Assembly (NCBI GenBank): GCA_958348225.1
Contig: CATVYG010000005.1
Span: 8,721 to 72,720, forward strand
Reading direction: 5' to 3'
Source of the DNA: an uncultured Collinsella sp.
GTDB lineage: Bacteria; Actinomycetota; Coriobacteriia; Coriobacteriales; Coriobacteriaceae
Length of the DNA stretch: 64,000 nucleotides
In this document: piece after piece, positions 35,912 through 45,807 of the stretch
Position numbering within the stretch: position 1 is the stretch's first letter
How the letters are laid out: the number at the start of each line of letters is the position of its first letter
Made by a program: the position numbers and the translations under genes
The notes under the pieces: generated by a model
Told to the model about the DNA's origin: nothing
The model's database searches: none
The model's input: the letters and a program-made list of their open reading frames with translations, nothing else

Positions 35912-38725
35912 TTACCCCGTGTTCTGCAATCCTGCCGAGACGCCGGTCACAGTCGAAAGAATCAGGCTCATGTACTCGGCCTTCTTCTCCTCGGCCATCT
36001 CGTCCTGGTTCATACGCACCTCACGAAGGGCGCGGACCTGGGCGATGGACAGGGCGTCGACATAGGGGTTACGCACGCGAACGGCGCAGCCGAGCACGCG
36101 ACGACGCTGCAGCGGCCACTCATCACCGACGATGGCAAGGACCCACTTACGGGTGAGCTGCATCTCGGTAAAGACCTTCTTGGACAGATCATCGCGGTCG
36201 CCCAGATGCAGATACATCTTGGCGATACGCTGATCGGTCTTAGCGATCGACATCTCGATGTTGTCGATAAAGGTGCGGAAGAACGGCCACTCCTGATAGG
36301 CAGCCTTGAGCTGGTCAAGGTCACCCAGCTGCTCGCAGGCGGTGCCCAGGCCGTACCAAGCGGCCAGGTTGATGCGTGCCTGGCTCCAGCTGAAGATCCA
36401 CGGAATGGTACGCAGGTCGTCGAGCGACTTGGCGCCCAGGCCGCGCTTGGCGGGACGCGAGCCGATCGGCAGCAAGCCGACCTCGGTCAGCGGCGTCACG
36501 GTCGAGAACCACGGTGTAAAGTCCTCGGTGTTCAACAGGTCCAGATAGCGCTCGTGGCTTGCGGCGTTGAGCTTCTCTGCCATATCCCAGAACTTCTGCG
36601 TGGTCTCGGTGTTGGTCTTCTCGACACTCGGGGCCGACTGCAAAAGCGTTGCGGCGGCAACGGACTCAACATGACGCTGAGCCAGCGTGCGGTTGCCGTA
36701 ACGGGCAAAGATGACTTCGCCCTGCTCGGTAAGCTTAAAGAAGCAGTTGACCGAACCCTTGGGCTGCGCCAGCACGGCCTTGTTGGCCGGGCCGCCGCCA
36801 CGGCCCACGGCACCGCCGCGACCGTGCATGAGCACCAGGTCGATATCGTTCTTCTCTGCCCACTTGGCGATGCGCTCCTGCGCAGAATGCAGCGCGAGCA
36901 TGGCCGTGGTAGGACCGGCGTCCTTGGAGGAGTCGGAATAGCCCAGCATAACCTCCATGCGGCGGTTGGTCTGAGCAAGGCGCTTCTGTACCACGGGCAG
37001 CGTGAGCATCTGGTCGAGCACGTCGACGCAGCCCTCGAGGTCCTCGAGCTGCTCGAACAGCGGGATCACGTCGAGCTCGGGAACGTCCTCCTCGTGTGCG
37101 AAGGACAGGTGGGCAAGCTCAAAGACGTCGGCCACATGCTGGGCGCTCTTGGTAAACGAGATGATGTAGCGGTGCGCCATCTTCTTGCCGTAGCGCTTTT
37201 GGATGGAACCGATAGCGCGGAAGGTGTCGATGACCTCGCGCGTCATGGGCTGCAGATCGCCATGGATACCGTTCTCGTGGATATCCTTGAGGGCGCGGGC
37301 ATGCACCACGGAGTGCTGACGGAACTCCATCTCGACCATATGGAAGCCGAAGGACTCGACCTGCCAGATGATGGTCTGCACCGGGCCGTAGGCGGCACGG
37401 ACGGCACCGCAGGCGGCCAGCGAGCGCTGGACGACGCGCAGGTCCTCCAAGAACTCATCGGCGCTGTGGTACATAGTGTCGGTGATGCGACGCACGGTGG
37501 CGTTCAGACGATCGGCCATGACGAGCATGACGGCGCGATGCGGCTCGTGCTCGGAAATCAGCTCGGCGCGAGCCGTGTACTGAGCGCTCATCTCGACCTG
37601 ATGGTTCCACAGGTTCATGAGCTCTGCCGACGGCTTGCTGTAGGCGGCCTCGAGCGTAAGGTTGCGGCCGATGCGGCGGCACTTGTCCTCGAGCTTGAGC
37701 ACCATGTGCGTGAAGTACTTGGCGGCGACCTCGCGGCTCACCTTGGCGGTAACGTTGGGGTTGCCGTCGCGGTCGGAACCGATCCAGCTGCCGGGATGGA
37801 AGAACGCCGGGCACAGCGGCGGCACGGTACCGGCCTTGTCGCCCAGCACCCAGTCGTCAAAACGACGATAGATGACGGGGATGACGTCGAACAGTGTGTT
37901 ATCGAAGATGTCGATGATGGTATCGGCTTCCTCGACCGGCGTGGGCTTCTTGAGCGCGATGGGACTCGTACGCACCAGGGCGTCGATCTCCTGCAGCATA
38001 TGGCGCTCGTTCTCCACCAGGCCGGAGCCGCCCAGGCGCGGACGCTCCTCCAGCAGGTTGGAGATACGGCGAATCTTGCCCTCGACGGCCTTACGACGGG
38101 CCTCGGTGGGATGTGCGGTAAAGACAGGGTGGAACTCGAGCTTGTCGAGCAGCTCGTTGGCGCCCTCGACACCCATCTCGTTTATCAACTGGTGATAGGC
38201 AACGGTGAGTTCGTTGGCGGGATCGACCTCGGTATCGGTCGACGCACCTGCCTCGCGCTCGCGCAGCTGCGCCACGCGGTAGTTCTCCTCCGACAGGTTT
38301 GCCAGATGGAAGAAGCTCGTAAAGGCGCGAACGATGACCTGCTGCTTATCGAGCGGCAGGCTGTCAATCAGATCGACGACTTCGCGAAACGCCACAGCGG
38401 TGGGCTCGTCGGCAGTGGGCACGCCCTGCTCGTCAACGGACTCATCGGCAGCGCGGCTACCGGGGTTGCCAGCATTGGCCACAATCTCGGCTGTCAAAAT
38501 CTTGTCGAACAGGTCCGCGATCTCGGGATCATACTCGCTAAGCACACGACGTTCCAGGCGCAGGAACAGCGCCAGATTATCGCGCAGCTCCTCGGGGATC
38601 TCGATCTCGGCGAGACGCTCCCTGGACTCGGCATTCGAGCCGATTCGGTTAACGAGGCGGTTGACCACGGCAGCGACGCGCGCCGCGGCTTCGGGTACAG
38701 ACTGGTTGCTTAGGTTCTCAGCCAC
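35912..38725 (-). CDS. ppc: Phosphoenolpyruvate carboxylase
   Basis: A 937-residue PEPC. Catalytic motifs are present in order: TAHPTEARRKAV, GSWIGSDRDGNPNVT, MLGYSDSSKDAG, LVLMHGRGGAVGRGGGP, and the C-terminal GLQNTG tail. It forms oxaloacetate from PEP and bicarbonate (EC 4.1.1.31). The ATG at 38737 has its Shine-Dalgarno sequence too close (1 nt), so the GTG at 38725, 4 nt after GGAGG, is preferred. It is monocistronic, with a -10 box TATAAT about 45 nt upstream. Confidence 0.96.
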   Translation of the reverse strand: MAENLSNQSVPEAAARVAAVVNRLVNRIGSNAESRERLAEIEIPEELRDNLALFLRLERRVLSEYDPEIADLFDKILTAEIVANAGNPGSRAADESVDEQGVPTADEPTAVAFREVVDLIDSLPLDKQQVIVRAFTSFFHLANLSEENYRVAQLREREAGASTDTEVDPANELTVAYHQLINEMGVEGANELLDKLEFHPVFTAHPTEARRKAVEGKIRRISNLLEERPRLGGSGLVENERHMLQEIDALVRTSPIALKKPTPVEEADTIIDIFDNTLFDVIPVIYRRFDDWVLGDKAGTVPPLCPAFFHPGSWIGSDRDGNPNVTAKVSREVAAKYFTHMVLKLEDKCRRIGRNLTLEAAYSKPSAELMNLWNHQVEMSAQYTARAELISEHEPHRAVMLVMADRLNATVRRITDTMYHSADEFLEDLRVVQRSLAACGAVRAAYGPVQTIIWQVESFGFHMVEMEFRQHSVVHARALKDIHENGIHGDLQPMTREVIDTFRAIGSIQKRYGKKMAHRYIISFTKSAQHVADVFELAHLSFAHEEDVPELDVIPLFEQLEDLEGCVDVLDQMLTLPVVQKRLAQTNRRMEVMLGYSDSSKDAGPTTAMLALHSAQERIAKWAEKNDIDLVLMHGRGGAVGRGGGPANKAVLAQPKGSVNCFFKLTEQGEVIFARYGNRTLAQRHVESVAAATLLQSAPSVEKTNTETTQKFWDMAEKLNAASHERYLDLLNTEDFTPWFSTVTPLTEVGLLPIGSRPAKRGLGAKSLDDLRTIPWIFSWSQARINLAAWYGLGTACEQLGDLDQLKAAYQEWPFFRTFIDNIEMSIAKTDQRIAKMYLHLGDRDDLSKKVFTEMQLTRKWVLAIVGDEWPLQRRRVLGCAVRVRNPYVDALSIAQVRALREVRMNQDEMAEEKKAEYMSLILSTVTGVSAGLQNTG

Positions 38726-38769
38726 GTTTCCTCCCATTCCTCCTTCTATGCACGTAACATGCGGTATTC

Positions 38770-38775
38770 ATTATA
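38770..38775 (-). promoter_or_regulatory. -10 box upstream of ppc
   Basis: The minus strand reads TATAAT here; the -35 is not clear. An AT-rich inverted repeat (GAGAAATACTTT at 38783-38794, AAAGTATTTTC at 38821-38831) lies just upstream and could bind a regulator. Confidence 0.45.
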
Positions 38776-38983
38776 GGCGCTTGAGAAATACTTTCGACAC
38801 TGATTGCGCTTTACCACACAAAAGTATTTTCTGCATTGCAAGGGTTTTTGCCCCAAATGGTCGTATTTCTCGGTGGACGGCGTATGCAAACGAGGGCATT
38901 CCGCATAAAAGCGAAACACCCCCGTAACAATCGCTCGCAACGAGCTGAGCGTTTTAGTGAATCCACAGCTCAAAAATCATGCG

Positions 38984-40297
38984 CTACAGGCGCTCGCGAA
39001 CCGCCTCGACCACGCAGGCCAGATCGACGAGAACCTCGTCATGGCTCTCCATGTCGCGCACTTTGACCTTGCCGGCGGCAAGCTCGTCGCCACCCAGGAC
39101 CAAAATGAGCTTGGCGCCCACCTTGTCGGCCTGCTTAAACTGGGCCTTGAGCGAACGGCCCTGATAGTCGGCCTCGGTCACAATCCCTGCGGCGCGAAGC
39201 TGCTGCGTAATGGTAAAGACGTTCTGACGCAGCTCCTTGCCGGCGTTAGCAACGTAGACGCACGGGACCTCCTCGGCACCCAGATCGCTGCCAAAGGCCT
39301 GCAGGGCCAGCAGGGCGCGCTCAAAACCGACAGCGAAGCCGACGCCCGCCGTAGGCTTGCCACCCTCGAGCTCGACCAAGCCGTCATAACGACCGCCGCC
39401 ACCGATGGAGCCGACACCGGCGCCGGGAGCCTCGACCTCAAAGACAGTACGGGTGTAGTAGTCCAGGCCACGCACCAAGGTGGGATCCTCGACATATTCG
39501 ATACCCGCCGCATCCAAATAGCGCTTGACCTGCTCGTAGTGCTCGCGACACTCGTCGCACAGGTTGTCGCCCATCAGCGGGGCCTCGGCCATGATCTCGC
39601 GGCAGTGGTCGTTCTTGCAGTCGAAGGCGCGCAGCGGGTTGAGCTCGGCGCGTTCCCGGCACTCGTCGCACATCTCGTCGGCGTGATCGAGAATGAACTG
39701 CTTGACCTGCTCGCGATAGGCCGGACGGCATTGGGCATCGCCCATTGAGTTAATGAGTAGACGAAGCTTGGAAAGATCGAAGCCCAGGCGCTTGTAAAAC
39801 TCCATGAGCATAATGATGCACTCAGCGTCTGCCGCCGGATCGGGAGCGCCGAGCCACTCGATGCCTACCTGGTGGAACTGACGCAGGCGACCCTTCTGGG
39901 GACGCTCGCCGCGGAACATAGCCTCGGCGTAGTAAGCCTTAAACGGCGTGGAGCCCTGGGGCACCAGGTTGTTCTCCACGACGGCGCGCACCACACCGGC
40001 CGTGCCCTCGGGGCGAAGCGCCAGGCGCTGCTTGGGCTTGAGCTTGGTATCGGTGCCCTCGGTAAAGACGCGCTCCAGGTTGGCGCCGCTAAACACGCGG
40101 AACATCTCCTTGCGCACGACGTCGGTCGACTGGCCGATGCCGTGGACAAACACGTCCACCTGCTCGATGGCGGGCGTCTCGATGGGCTTAAAGCCAAACG
40201 GCTCGAACACGCCGGCAGCGATCTGCTGCATCTTTTGCCAGGCGCGCATCTCAGCGCCGATAAGGTCGCGGGTTCCCTCCGCCTTCTGTGCCTGCAT
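38984..40297 (-). CDS. hisS: Histidine--tRNA ligase
   Basis: A 437-residue class II HisRS. It has motif 2 FRGERPQKGRLRQFHQ, the His-specific LVRGLDYYTRTVFEV and GGGGRYDGL, and a C-terminal anticodon-binding domain. A Cys-rich insertion (CDECRER then CDEC) in mid-protein could bind zinc; related Cys motifs occur in other bacterial HisRS. The start at 40297 follows AAAGAAAGG. The longer open frame upstream reads through a terminator hairpin and is rejected. It stands alone, with a TATAAT -10 box at 40341-40346. Confidence 0.95.
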   Translation of the reverse strand: MQAQKAEGTRDLIGAEMRAWQKMQQIAAGVFEPFGFKPIETPAIEQVDVFVHGIGQSTDVVRKEMFRVFSGANLERVFTEGTDTKLKPKQRLALRPEGTAGVVRAVVENNLVPQGSTPFKAYYAEAMFRGERPQKGRLRQFHQVGIEWLGAPDPAADAECIIMLMEFYKRLGFDLSKLRLLINSMGDAQCRPAYREQVKQFILDHADEMCDECRERAELNPLRAFDCKNDHCREIMAEAPLMGDNLCDECREHYEQVKRYLDAAGIEYVEDPTLVRGLDYYTRTVFEVEAPGAGVGSIGGGGRYDGLVELEGGKPTAGVGFAVGFERALLALQAFGSDLGAEEVPCVYVANAGKELRQNVFTITQQLRAAGIVTEADYQGRSLKAQFKQADKVGAKLILVLGGDELAAGKVKVRDMESHDEVLVDLACVVEAVRERL

Positions 40298-40340
40298 GGG
40301 CAAACACCTTTCTTTTAATATCGCGTCATAGGTAGTGGTC

Positions 40341-40346
40341 ATTATA
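40341..40346 (-). promoter_or_regulatory. -10 box upstream of hisS
   Basis: The minus strand reads TATAAT, 44 nt before the hisS start and just beyond the terminator stem. No good -35 is seen. Confidence 0.45.
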
Positions 40347-40360
40347 CGGCACAAACACAA

Positions 40361-40426
40361 ACCGCGGCGGCGCATCTGACCGAACGAGGGTATGGGGGCT
40401 CGTTCGGCCCGATGCACCGCCGCGGT
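40361..40426 (-). terminator. 28-bp-stem hairpin between the MFS remnant and hisS
   Basis: Left arm 40361-40388 (ACCGCGGCGG start) and right arm 40399-40426 pair at 25 of 28 positions around a 10-nt loop. The minus strand continues TTTGTGTTTG. It ends the M20/MFS unit. The rest of the 305-bp gap (40427-40602) shows nothing clear. Confidence 0.75.
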
Positions 40427-40602
40427 GTGCAATCTGCAATCCTTCCGCCTCTTCGGATCACAAAATCCGTTGGACGGAAAGACTTCGGGTAATCTCTTGA
40501 GCCCGTGGCTGCATGGGAAACCGAATAACGGTACGAGCATCCATTCGGCTTCCAAGGCAGCCACGGACAAAACGGGGCAAAGAGCTACGAGCGACGTCGT
40601 CC

Positions 40603-41011
40603 CTACTCCCCCGCCACGCTCGCGCGCAGCTTGGCAGCGATGGGCTCGGACGCCAGCAGGAACACGAGCATAATCGCGGAGCACACCAGGCACACGATCC
40701 AGGTGCTCGCAAAGGAGCCCGTAGCGTCGAACAGCACACCCGAGACGATGGCGCCCACGGTGTCACCGACCATCTCGAGCGAGGTAATGGTGCCCGTGAC
40801 CTTGCCCAGGTCGGCCATGCCAAACTGCTTAGACGCAGCGATCGTGGGCGTTGGAGATGGTGTACTGCGCAAGGGAAATGCCCAGGTCGCTGACGATGAG
40901 CGGCTGGAACAGGCTCATGCAGTTGACGAAAATCGTGTAGCACGTGGCCATGATCACGAAGCCAGAGGCCACCACGAGCCAGCCGGGGAAGAACTTACGT
41001 TGCAGGGGCAT
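40603..41011 (-). pseudogene. MFS transporter (OFA-like) with a large internal deletion
   Basis: The first about 55 codons (FFPGWLVVASGFVI onward, ending ISLAQYTISNA) encode helix 1 of an MFS protein from an ATG at 41011. The frame then shifts and hits a stop at 40829. A second frame from about 40872 carries the last about 80 residues, including GKVTGTITSLEMVGDTVGAI and a final helix. Roughly 270 central residues of a 400-residue transporter are missing, so it cannot work. It starts 3 nt after the M20 gene, indicating a former operon partner. Confidence 0.87.
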
Positions 41012-41014
41012 TGG

Positions 41015-42316
41015 TTACTCCCTGTGGTCGGCGATATAGCCCAAAGCGACGGCGGTATAAGCCGCGGCACCGAGCGGCAGCTCGGCATCGTTAAAGCGCG
41101 CCTTGGGATGGTGCTGGGCAAAATGCTCATCCGTATCGGTTACAGCGGCGCCCACGGTAAAGTACGCACTCGGGATCTCGCTCGAGATCAAAGCGAAGTC
41201 CTCGCTCGCCATGGCGTGGAACAACGGCAGGAAGGCAGCCTTGGGCAGCACCGCGCCCACGTAGCCAAGCGACGCCTGCGTCATGCCGTCGTCGAGTACC
41301 AGCGGCGGAACATCCGAAAGCGTCTCGATAGTCGCCGGCGTGCGATACGTTGCGGCCACACCGTTGACGACCTCGGCGATGCGGGTCTTGAGGTGCTCCA
41401 TGAGCTCGACGTCGAAGCCGCGCAACGTTCCCTCGAGCACGCAGGTGTCGGGGATGACGTTGGCCGCCAAGCCGCCAGCGAACTTACCCACGGTAAGCGC
41501 GACCTCCTTGGCCGCCGGCACCTCACGGGAGATAAGCTCCTGAAGCGCCAGGTGCACATGCACGCCGGCCGTAATGGGGTCGATGCAGATCTCGGGGCTC
41601 GAGCCATGGCCGCCCTTGCCCTGAAGCGTGATGCGAAAACCGTACACGCCCGAGAGCGCCGGGCTGCCGTAGAGCACCAGGCCAAGCGGCGATTGGCTGT
41701 TAACGTGCATGGCGAAGGCGGCCTGGGGACGCGGGTTCTGCAGCAGACCGTCGGCGATGGCGGCGCGGGCACCCTCAAAGGTTTCCTCGCCCGGTTGGAA
41801 CAGCAACTTAATCGTGGCGTTGGCGTCGACAAGCTCGGACTCGCGGGCCTTGAGCAGGCGCGCCGCACCAAGCAGCGCCGTCGCGTGCATATCGTGTCCG
41901 CATGCGTGCATGCAGCCGTTCGTAGAGGCGAAAGGCTCGCCTGACTCTTCAGCAACAGGCAGGGCATCCATGTCGCCACGGAGTATGATGACCGCACCGG
42001 CCTGTTTGTCCGTGCACGTACCGTTACCCCGAGCAGCAGCTGCCGCGCCGGCACCGATTAGGCCAACGACACAGGAGCCGTCAACAAGCACGGCATAGGG
42101 AATATCCATCTCGTCCAGACGCGCCTGGATAAAGGCGGACGTCTGTGGAAGGTTGTTACCGAGCTCAGGCGTTTGATGGAGATCATGGCGCCATGCGGCA
42201 AGCTCGTTGGCAAACGCCTGAGCTTCTGCAACAAGACCGTCACCGATAGCGGCCTGCGCCGCCGCGGTGGCCTTGGGCGCTGGTTGCGGTTGAAGATCGG
42301 ACTGAGCTGGTGCCAT
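41015..42316 (-). CDS. M20-family amidohydrolase/peptidase
   Basis: A 433-residue M20D-type metallohydrolase (IAA-amino-acid hydrolase/N-acyl-amino-acid amidohydrolase group). It has WRHDLHQTPELG near the start, metal ligands in LRGDMDALPV, CMHACGHDMH and QPGEE, a dimerisation domain around GKGGHGSSPE, and a late MASEDFA. The family cleaves amide bonds of N-acyl amino acids or small peptides; the substrate is unknown. The ATG at 42316 follows GGAGGG. An Ala-rich N-terminal extension of about 30 residues is unusual. Its transporter partner downstream is degenerate. Confidence 0.88.
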   Translation of the reverse strand: MAPAQSDLQPQPAPKATAAAQAAIGDGLVAEAQAFANELAAWRHDLHQTPELGNNLPQTSAFIQARLDEMDIPYAVLVDGSCVVGLIGAGAAAAARGNGTCTDKQAGAVIILRGDMDALPVAEESGEPFASTNGCMHACGHDMHATALLGAARLLKARESELVDANATIKLLFQPGEETFEGARAAIADGLLQNPRPQAAFAMHVNSQSPLGLVLYGSPALSGVYGFRITLQGKGGHGSSPEICIDPITAGVHVHLALQELISREVPAAKEVALTVGKFAGGLAANVIPDTCVLEGTLRGFDVELMEHLKTRIAEVVNGVAATYRTPATIETLSDVPPLVLDDGMTQASLGYVGAVLPKAAFLPLFHAMASEDFALISSEIPSAYFTVGAAVTDTDEHFAQHHPKARFNDAELPLGAAAYTAVALGYIADHRE

Positions 42317-42393
42317 AAATGCCCTCCAGTAACGTTTTTGCAGTAAGCACTTTGATAGCGTAAAGCGCAAGGTACAACTTTAAGGGCGAGGCA

Positions 42394-42420
42394 TAAAAAA
42401 TGCCGCCCCAGGAGGGCGGC
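42394..42420 (-). terminator. Terminator after the EamA gene
   Basis: GCCGCCC pairs with GGGCGGC, then ATTTTTTATG on the minus strand. Confidence 0.88.
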
Positions 42421-42432
42421 GCAACAAGTTGT

Positions 42433-43416
42433 TTACAATTGCGGGCGCGGCTTTCGACGCAAAAAATCGAAGTGAGTCTCGCTCAAGATAATCGACAGGA
42501 AGATAAGCACAAAGCCGGCGAGCAGGCGCGAGGTGAGCGCCTCCCCCATCAGCAGCACCGAAAACAACACGCCCGAAGGCGACTCCATCGAAAGGAGCAG
42601 CGAGCCCGTCGAAGCCGGGACATGCGCCAGGCCGACGTTTTGGATGAGCAGAGCCACGCATGTGCAGCCCACCGAGAGAAACGCCATCACACAGATAAAA
42701 TTCGGCGTCCACACGGACAGAGGCGCCTGGGTCTCGAATAGCAGCGACGAGATCAGGCTCAGCACGCCATTGCCCACAAACATCCAAAACGTGATGACGT
42801 TGATGTCCATTTTGCGACCGTACTTGGCGGTCACCGCCATCTGGATGGCGAAGAAGACCGCGCCGCCCAGCGTAATGGCATCGCCGATGTTGAACTCGAC
42901 GCTATCGAGCGCCACCAGGCCAATGCCCGCCAAGCACAGCAGTGCCGCGCCCAGATTATAGCGGGTGAGTTTTTCGCCGCTCAGAAAATAGCTCGCAAAG
43001 GGCACGAGGATGCAGTACGTACCCGTCAAAAACGCGTTCTTGCCCGCCGTGGTGTGCGCCAGACCGACCGTCTGCAGGACGTAGGCGGCCCACATAAGTG
43101 TGCCCATTCCAAGTCCGACGATAAGATTGCGGGCGTTGAGGTGCGCGATGATGCGCTTGTGGAAGATGACAAACATGACCAACGCCGCAGGCAGAAAGCG
43201 CACGTAGAGCAGTTCAAACACCGGAATAGTGTCGAGCGCGTCCTTCATAGTGGTAAAGGAGTAGCCCCAGATAATCGCCACCGAAAGCAGTAGAACTTTC
43301 CAGAACAACGGCGAACGAGCACCGGCGCCACGGGAGGCGCCGCCCGCACCCAGGTCCTCGCGAGCAACAGGGCTATCGGGCATCATTTCGATATTGTCAG
43401 TGACATGCTGGGGCAT
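42433..43416 (-). CDS. EamA/DMT-family transporter
   Basis: A 327-residue protein with ten predicted helices in two EamA repeats (first from FWKVLLLSVAIIWGYSF, second around GDAITLGGAVFFAIQ). The family exports metabolites and amino acids. A hydrophilic N-terminal tail of about 38 residues precedes helix 1. The start at 43416 follows GAGGACG. Substrate unknown; it ends in its own terminator. Confidence 0.85.
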   Translation of the reverse strand: MPQHVTDNIEMMPDSPVAREDLGAGGASRGAGARSPLFWKVLLLSVAIIWGYSFTTMKDALDTIPVFELLYVRFLPAALVMFVIFHKRIIAHLNARNLIVGLGMGTLMWAAYVLQTVGLAHTTAGKNAFLTGTYCILVPFASYFLSGEKLTRYNLGAALLCLAGIGLVALDSVEFNIGDAITLGGAVFFAIQMAVTAKYGRKMDINVITFWMFVGNGVLSLISSLLFETQAPLSVWTPNFICVMAFLSVGCTCVALLIQNVGLAHVPASTGSLLLSMESPSGVLFSVLLMGEALTSRLLAGFVLIFLSIILSETHFDFLRRKPRPQL

Positions 43417-43485
43417 AGGGCGTCCTCGCGCTCAATCTGGGCGTGGTGTCCGCACGCGCGTGACCGCATGCCGCCTCATGGTCAA

Positions 43486-43520
43486 ATAAAAACAGGGCGC
43501 ACCGGACCCCCGGCACGCCC
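43486..43520 (-). terminator. Terminator after the YhgE/Pip pair
   Basis: GGGCGCACCGG pairs with CCGGCACGCCC (one mismatch), then TGTTTTTATTT on the minus strand. Confidence 0.8.
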
Positions 43521-43617
43521 CGCTACTGTAGCAACAACCAAGCAGCCCATGCAATTCACTCAGCTAAAGCGTCGGAACAGAAAACCTCGATGTTCCGACG
43601 GCGTTTACGTTGCTGTA

Positions 43618-45807
43618 TTAAATCAATTTGGTCGACTCCAGCTTTTCGATAATCCAGTCGTTGGCTTTGATGACCGGACGGCGGAAGACGACGCCCAGGG
43701 CCAGCGACGGAATCAGATAGCTCGCCAGAATACCCAGCTCAACCCAGTACTCCATATGGTAGGCGCCGGCCATGGCGGCATGCATGGCGTTGATGCCGTG
43801 AGTAAACGGCAGGAACGGATAGATCGCCTGGAACACGGGGCCGGTCATCTCGATGGGGAACGTGCCGCCCGAACCGCCGACCTGCATGACCAACAGCACG
43901 ACAGCGAGCGCCTTGCCGATATCGCCAAACGAAACCGTAAGCGTGTAGACGATATTGGAGAACACGAGACTCGCGACCCAGCCCGCCAGCACAAACTGCA
44001 GCGGGTTGTCGCACTGAATGCCAAAGAACAGGATGTCGCCCGCGCACACGAGCGTTGCCTGCAGCAGGGCCAAACCGCCAAAGAACAGGTAACGGCCCAG
44101 ATAGATCTCGTGCAGGCGTACGGGGATGAGCTCGTTGATGAGCTCATCGTCGACCGAGACCTTCATCATGGCCGCCAGTACGATCGAGCCGACCCAGAGC
44201 GACAGAATCGTGTAGAACGGCGCCATGGCAGAGCCGTAATTGCGAATCGGATAGACCGGCTTGCGGTCGAGCGCGACGGGGCCGGAAAGCGACACGGCCA
44301 GGCCCTCGGGGTCGTTGCCGATCATCGTCTTGATCGTAGCCAGGTCACCCGACATCAGGGCGCCGTCGAGCTCGTCCTTGAACGCGCTGATCTTGTCCGA
44401 CGCCTCGCCCAGCTGATCGGAAGCCTTGTTGACCAGCTTTGCGGCCTTGGAGAGACCCTTTGCCAGCGAACCGGATGCGTCGGTCAGGCCGGCAACAGCG
44501 CTATCCAGGTCGCCCGAGATGCCGTCGAGTGAATCCAACACGCCCGAAATAGTTTTCTTGAGCTCCTTGGCCTTGACCGAGAACGTGGAATCGTAGTCAG
44601 ACTTAGCGCCCGAGATGCCCGCCTTGGCATCGGCGATGGCCTGGTCGACCTCGGCACGCGTGCTGTTGACCTCTGCCATGCTGTCGGAAAGGGACTTTGC
44701 GGTTGCCCTCAGGTCGTTGGCATTGTTACGATACTCCGTCGCGATCCTGCCCAGCGATGTAGCCACAGACTTGAGGCTGTCCCGGAGCTTTTCGTCACTC
44801 ACCTGATCGGCAAAGCTGCGGAGCTGGTCGGCCGTGTCGTCGATTTCCTTGGCACGCGATTCGAGTGCCGACGCGGCTTCGTTGAGCTGGGTCACCGTAA
44901 CGTTGACATGCTGGTTCGCGGCATCGAATGCCTTCGCAAGCTCGGCGGACACGTTGTCAAACGAGCCCGCACTTCCGTCAATCGCGGCGTTGATGGCGTC
45001 GTTGGCGGCCTTGAGCGCTTCCTTGGAATCACTAATGCCGCTCTCGGCGTGCTCCATCAACTGCTTGGTCGATTCATCGACCGTACCCGTCTGCTGGAGC
45101 ATACCGCTCGCCGACGTCAACGAATCGGACGTAGAGCTCAAAATGCCCGCCAGCGACGAAGCATTAGCCTGAACGTCTTGCAGGTCCTCAATCGAATCGC
45201 CGAGCGTCGAGGACAGGTTGGCGATAAAGTTGCTGACTTGGTCGGTGCTCATGTAATCGAGCAGGCTGGACACCGTCTTGAGACCGATGCTCGTAATGGT
45301 CTCGGTAAAAGATTCGTTAACCTGGTTCTGAACGGCGCTCGAACCCTTCTCGGTCACGATCTGTGCGATGGCGTTGGCCTTCTGGTTCTCGTAAAACTCG
45401 ATATCGGCGTGTTTCACGTCGGTCGAGAAAAGCGTCATCATGTCAGCGCTAAACGTTTTGGGGATAACGACGGCAGCATAGTACGCGCCCGACTTAACGC
45501 CCTCGATAGCCTTTTCGCGATCGTTAAGCACAACCCAATCGAAGCTCTCGTTGCCGCGTAGGGTGGCGGTCACGTTTTCGCCCACGTTAACCTCGACGGG
45601 AATCAGATCGCTCTCGTAACCCTCATCGGTGTTGACCACGGCGATCTTAAGATTGCCGGTGTTGCCGTACGGATCCCAGCTGCCGGCGATGTTAAACCAC
45701 GCGTACAGGCACGGCACGATAATGAGGCCCATCACGACAATCAAGCCGATCACGGAGCGAGACACGTTTTGGACATCGCGCCTAAACAGATGCAGGATGT
45801 TCTTCAT
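43618..45807 (-). CDS. YhgE/Pip-domain membrane protein (second of pair)
   Basis: A 729-residue protein. One N-terminal helix, with the family motif WFNIAGSWDPYGNTGNLKIA after it, is followed by a long extracellular region (about 70-510) rich in Ala/Ser coiled-coil heptads. A C-terminal ABC-2-type bundle of about five helices ends the protein. The lactococcal Pip protein is a phage receptor, and relatives act in type VII secretion or export; the role here is unknown. Its ATG follows directly on the stop of the upstream homologue (TAAATG), so both are made together, possibly as a heterodimer. Confidence 0.85.
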   Translation of the reverse strand: MKNILHLFRRDVQNVSRSVIGLIVVMGLIIVPCLYAWFNIAGSWDPYGNTGNLKIAVVNTDEGYESDLIPVEVNVGENVTATLRGNESFDWVVLNDREKAIEGVKSGAYYAAVVIPKTFSADMMTLFSTDVKHADIEFYENQKANAIAQIVTEKGSSAVQNQVNESFTETITSIGLKTVSSLLDYMSTDQVSNFIANLSSTLGDSIEDLQDVQANASSLAGILSSTSDSLTSASGMLQQTGTVDESTKQLMEHAESGISDSKEALKAANDAINAAIDGSAGSFDNVSAELAKAFDAANQHVNVTVTQLNEAASALESRAKEIDDTADQLRSFADQVSDEKLRDSLKSVATSLGRIATEYRNNANDLRATAKSLSDSMAEVNSTRAEVDQAIADAKAGISGAKSDYDSTFSVKAKELKKTISGVLDSLDGISGDLDSAVAGLTDASGSLAKGLSKAAKLVNKASDQLGEASDKISAFKDELDGALMSGDLATIKTMIGNDPEGLAVSLSGPVALDRKPVYPIRNYGSAMAPFYTILSLWVGSIVLAAMMKVSVDDELINELIPVRLHEIYLGRYLFFGGLALLQATLVCAGDILFFGIQCDNPLQFVLAGWVASLVFSNIVYTLTVSFGDIGKALAVVLLVMQVGGSGGTFPIEMTGPVFQAIYPFLPFTHGINAMHAAMAGAYHMEYWVELGILASYLIPSLALGVVFRRPVIKANDWIIEKLESTKLI

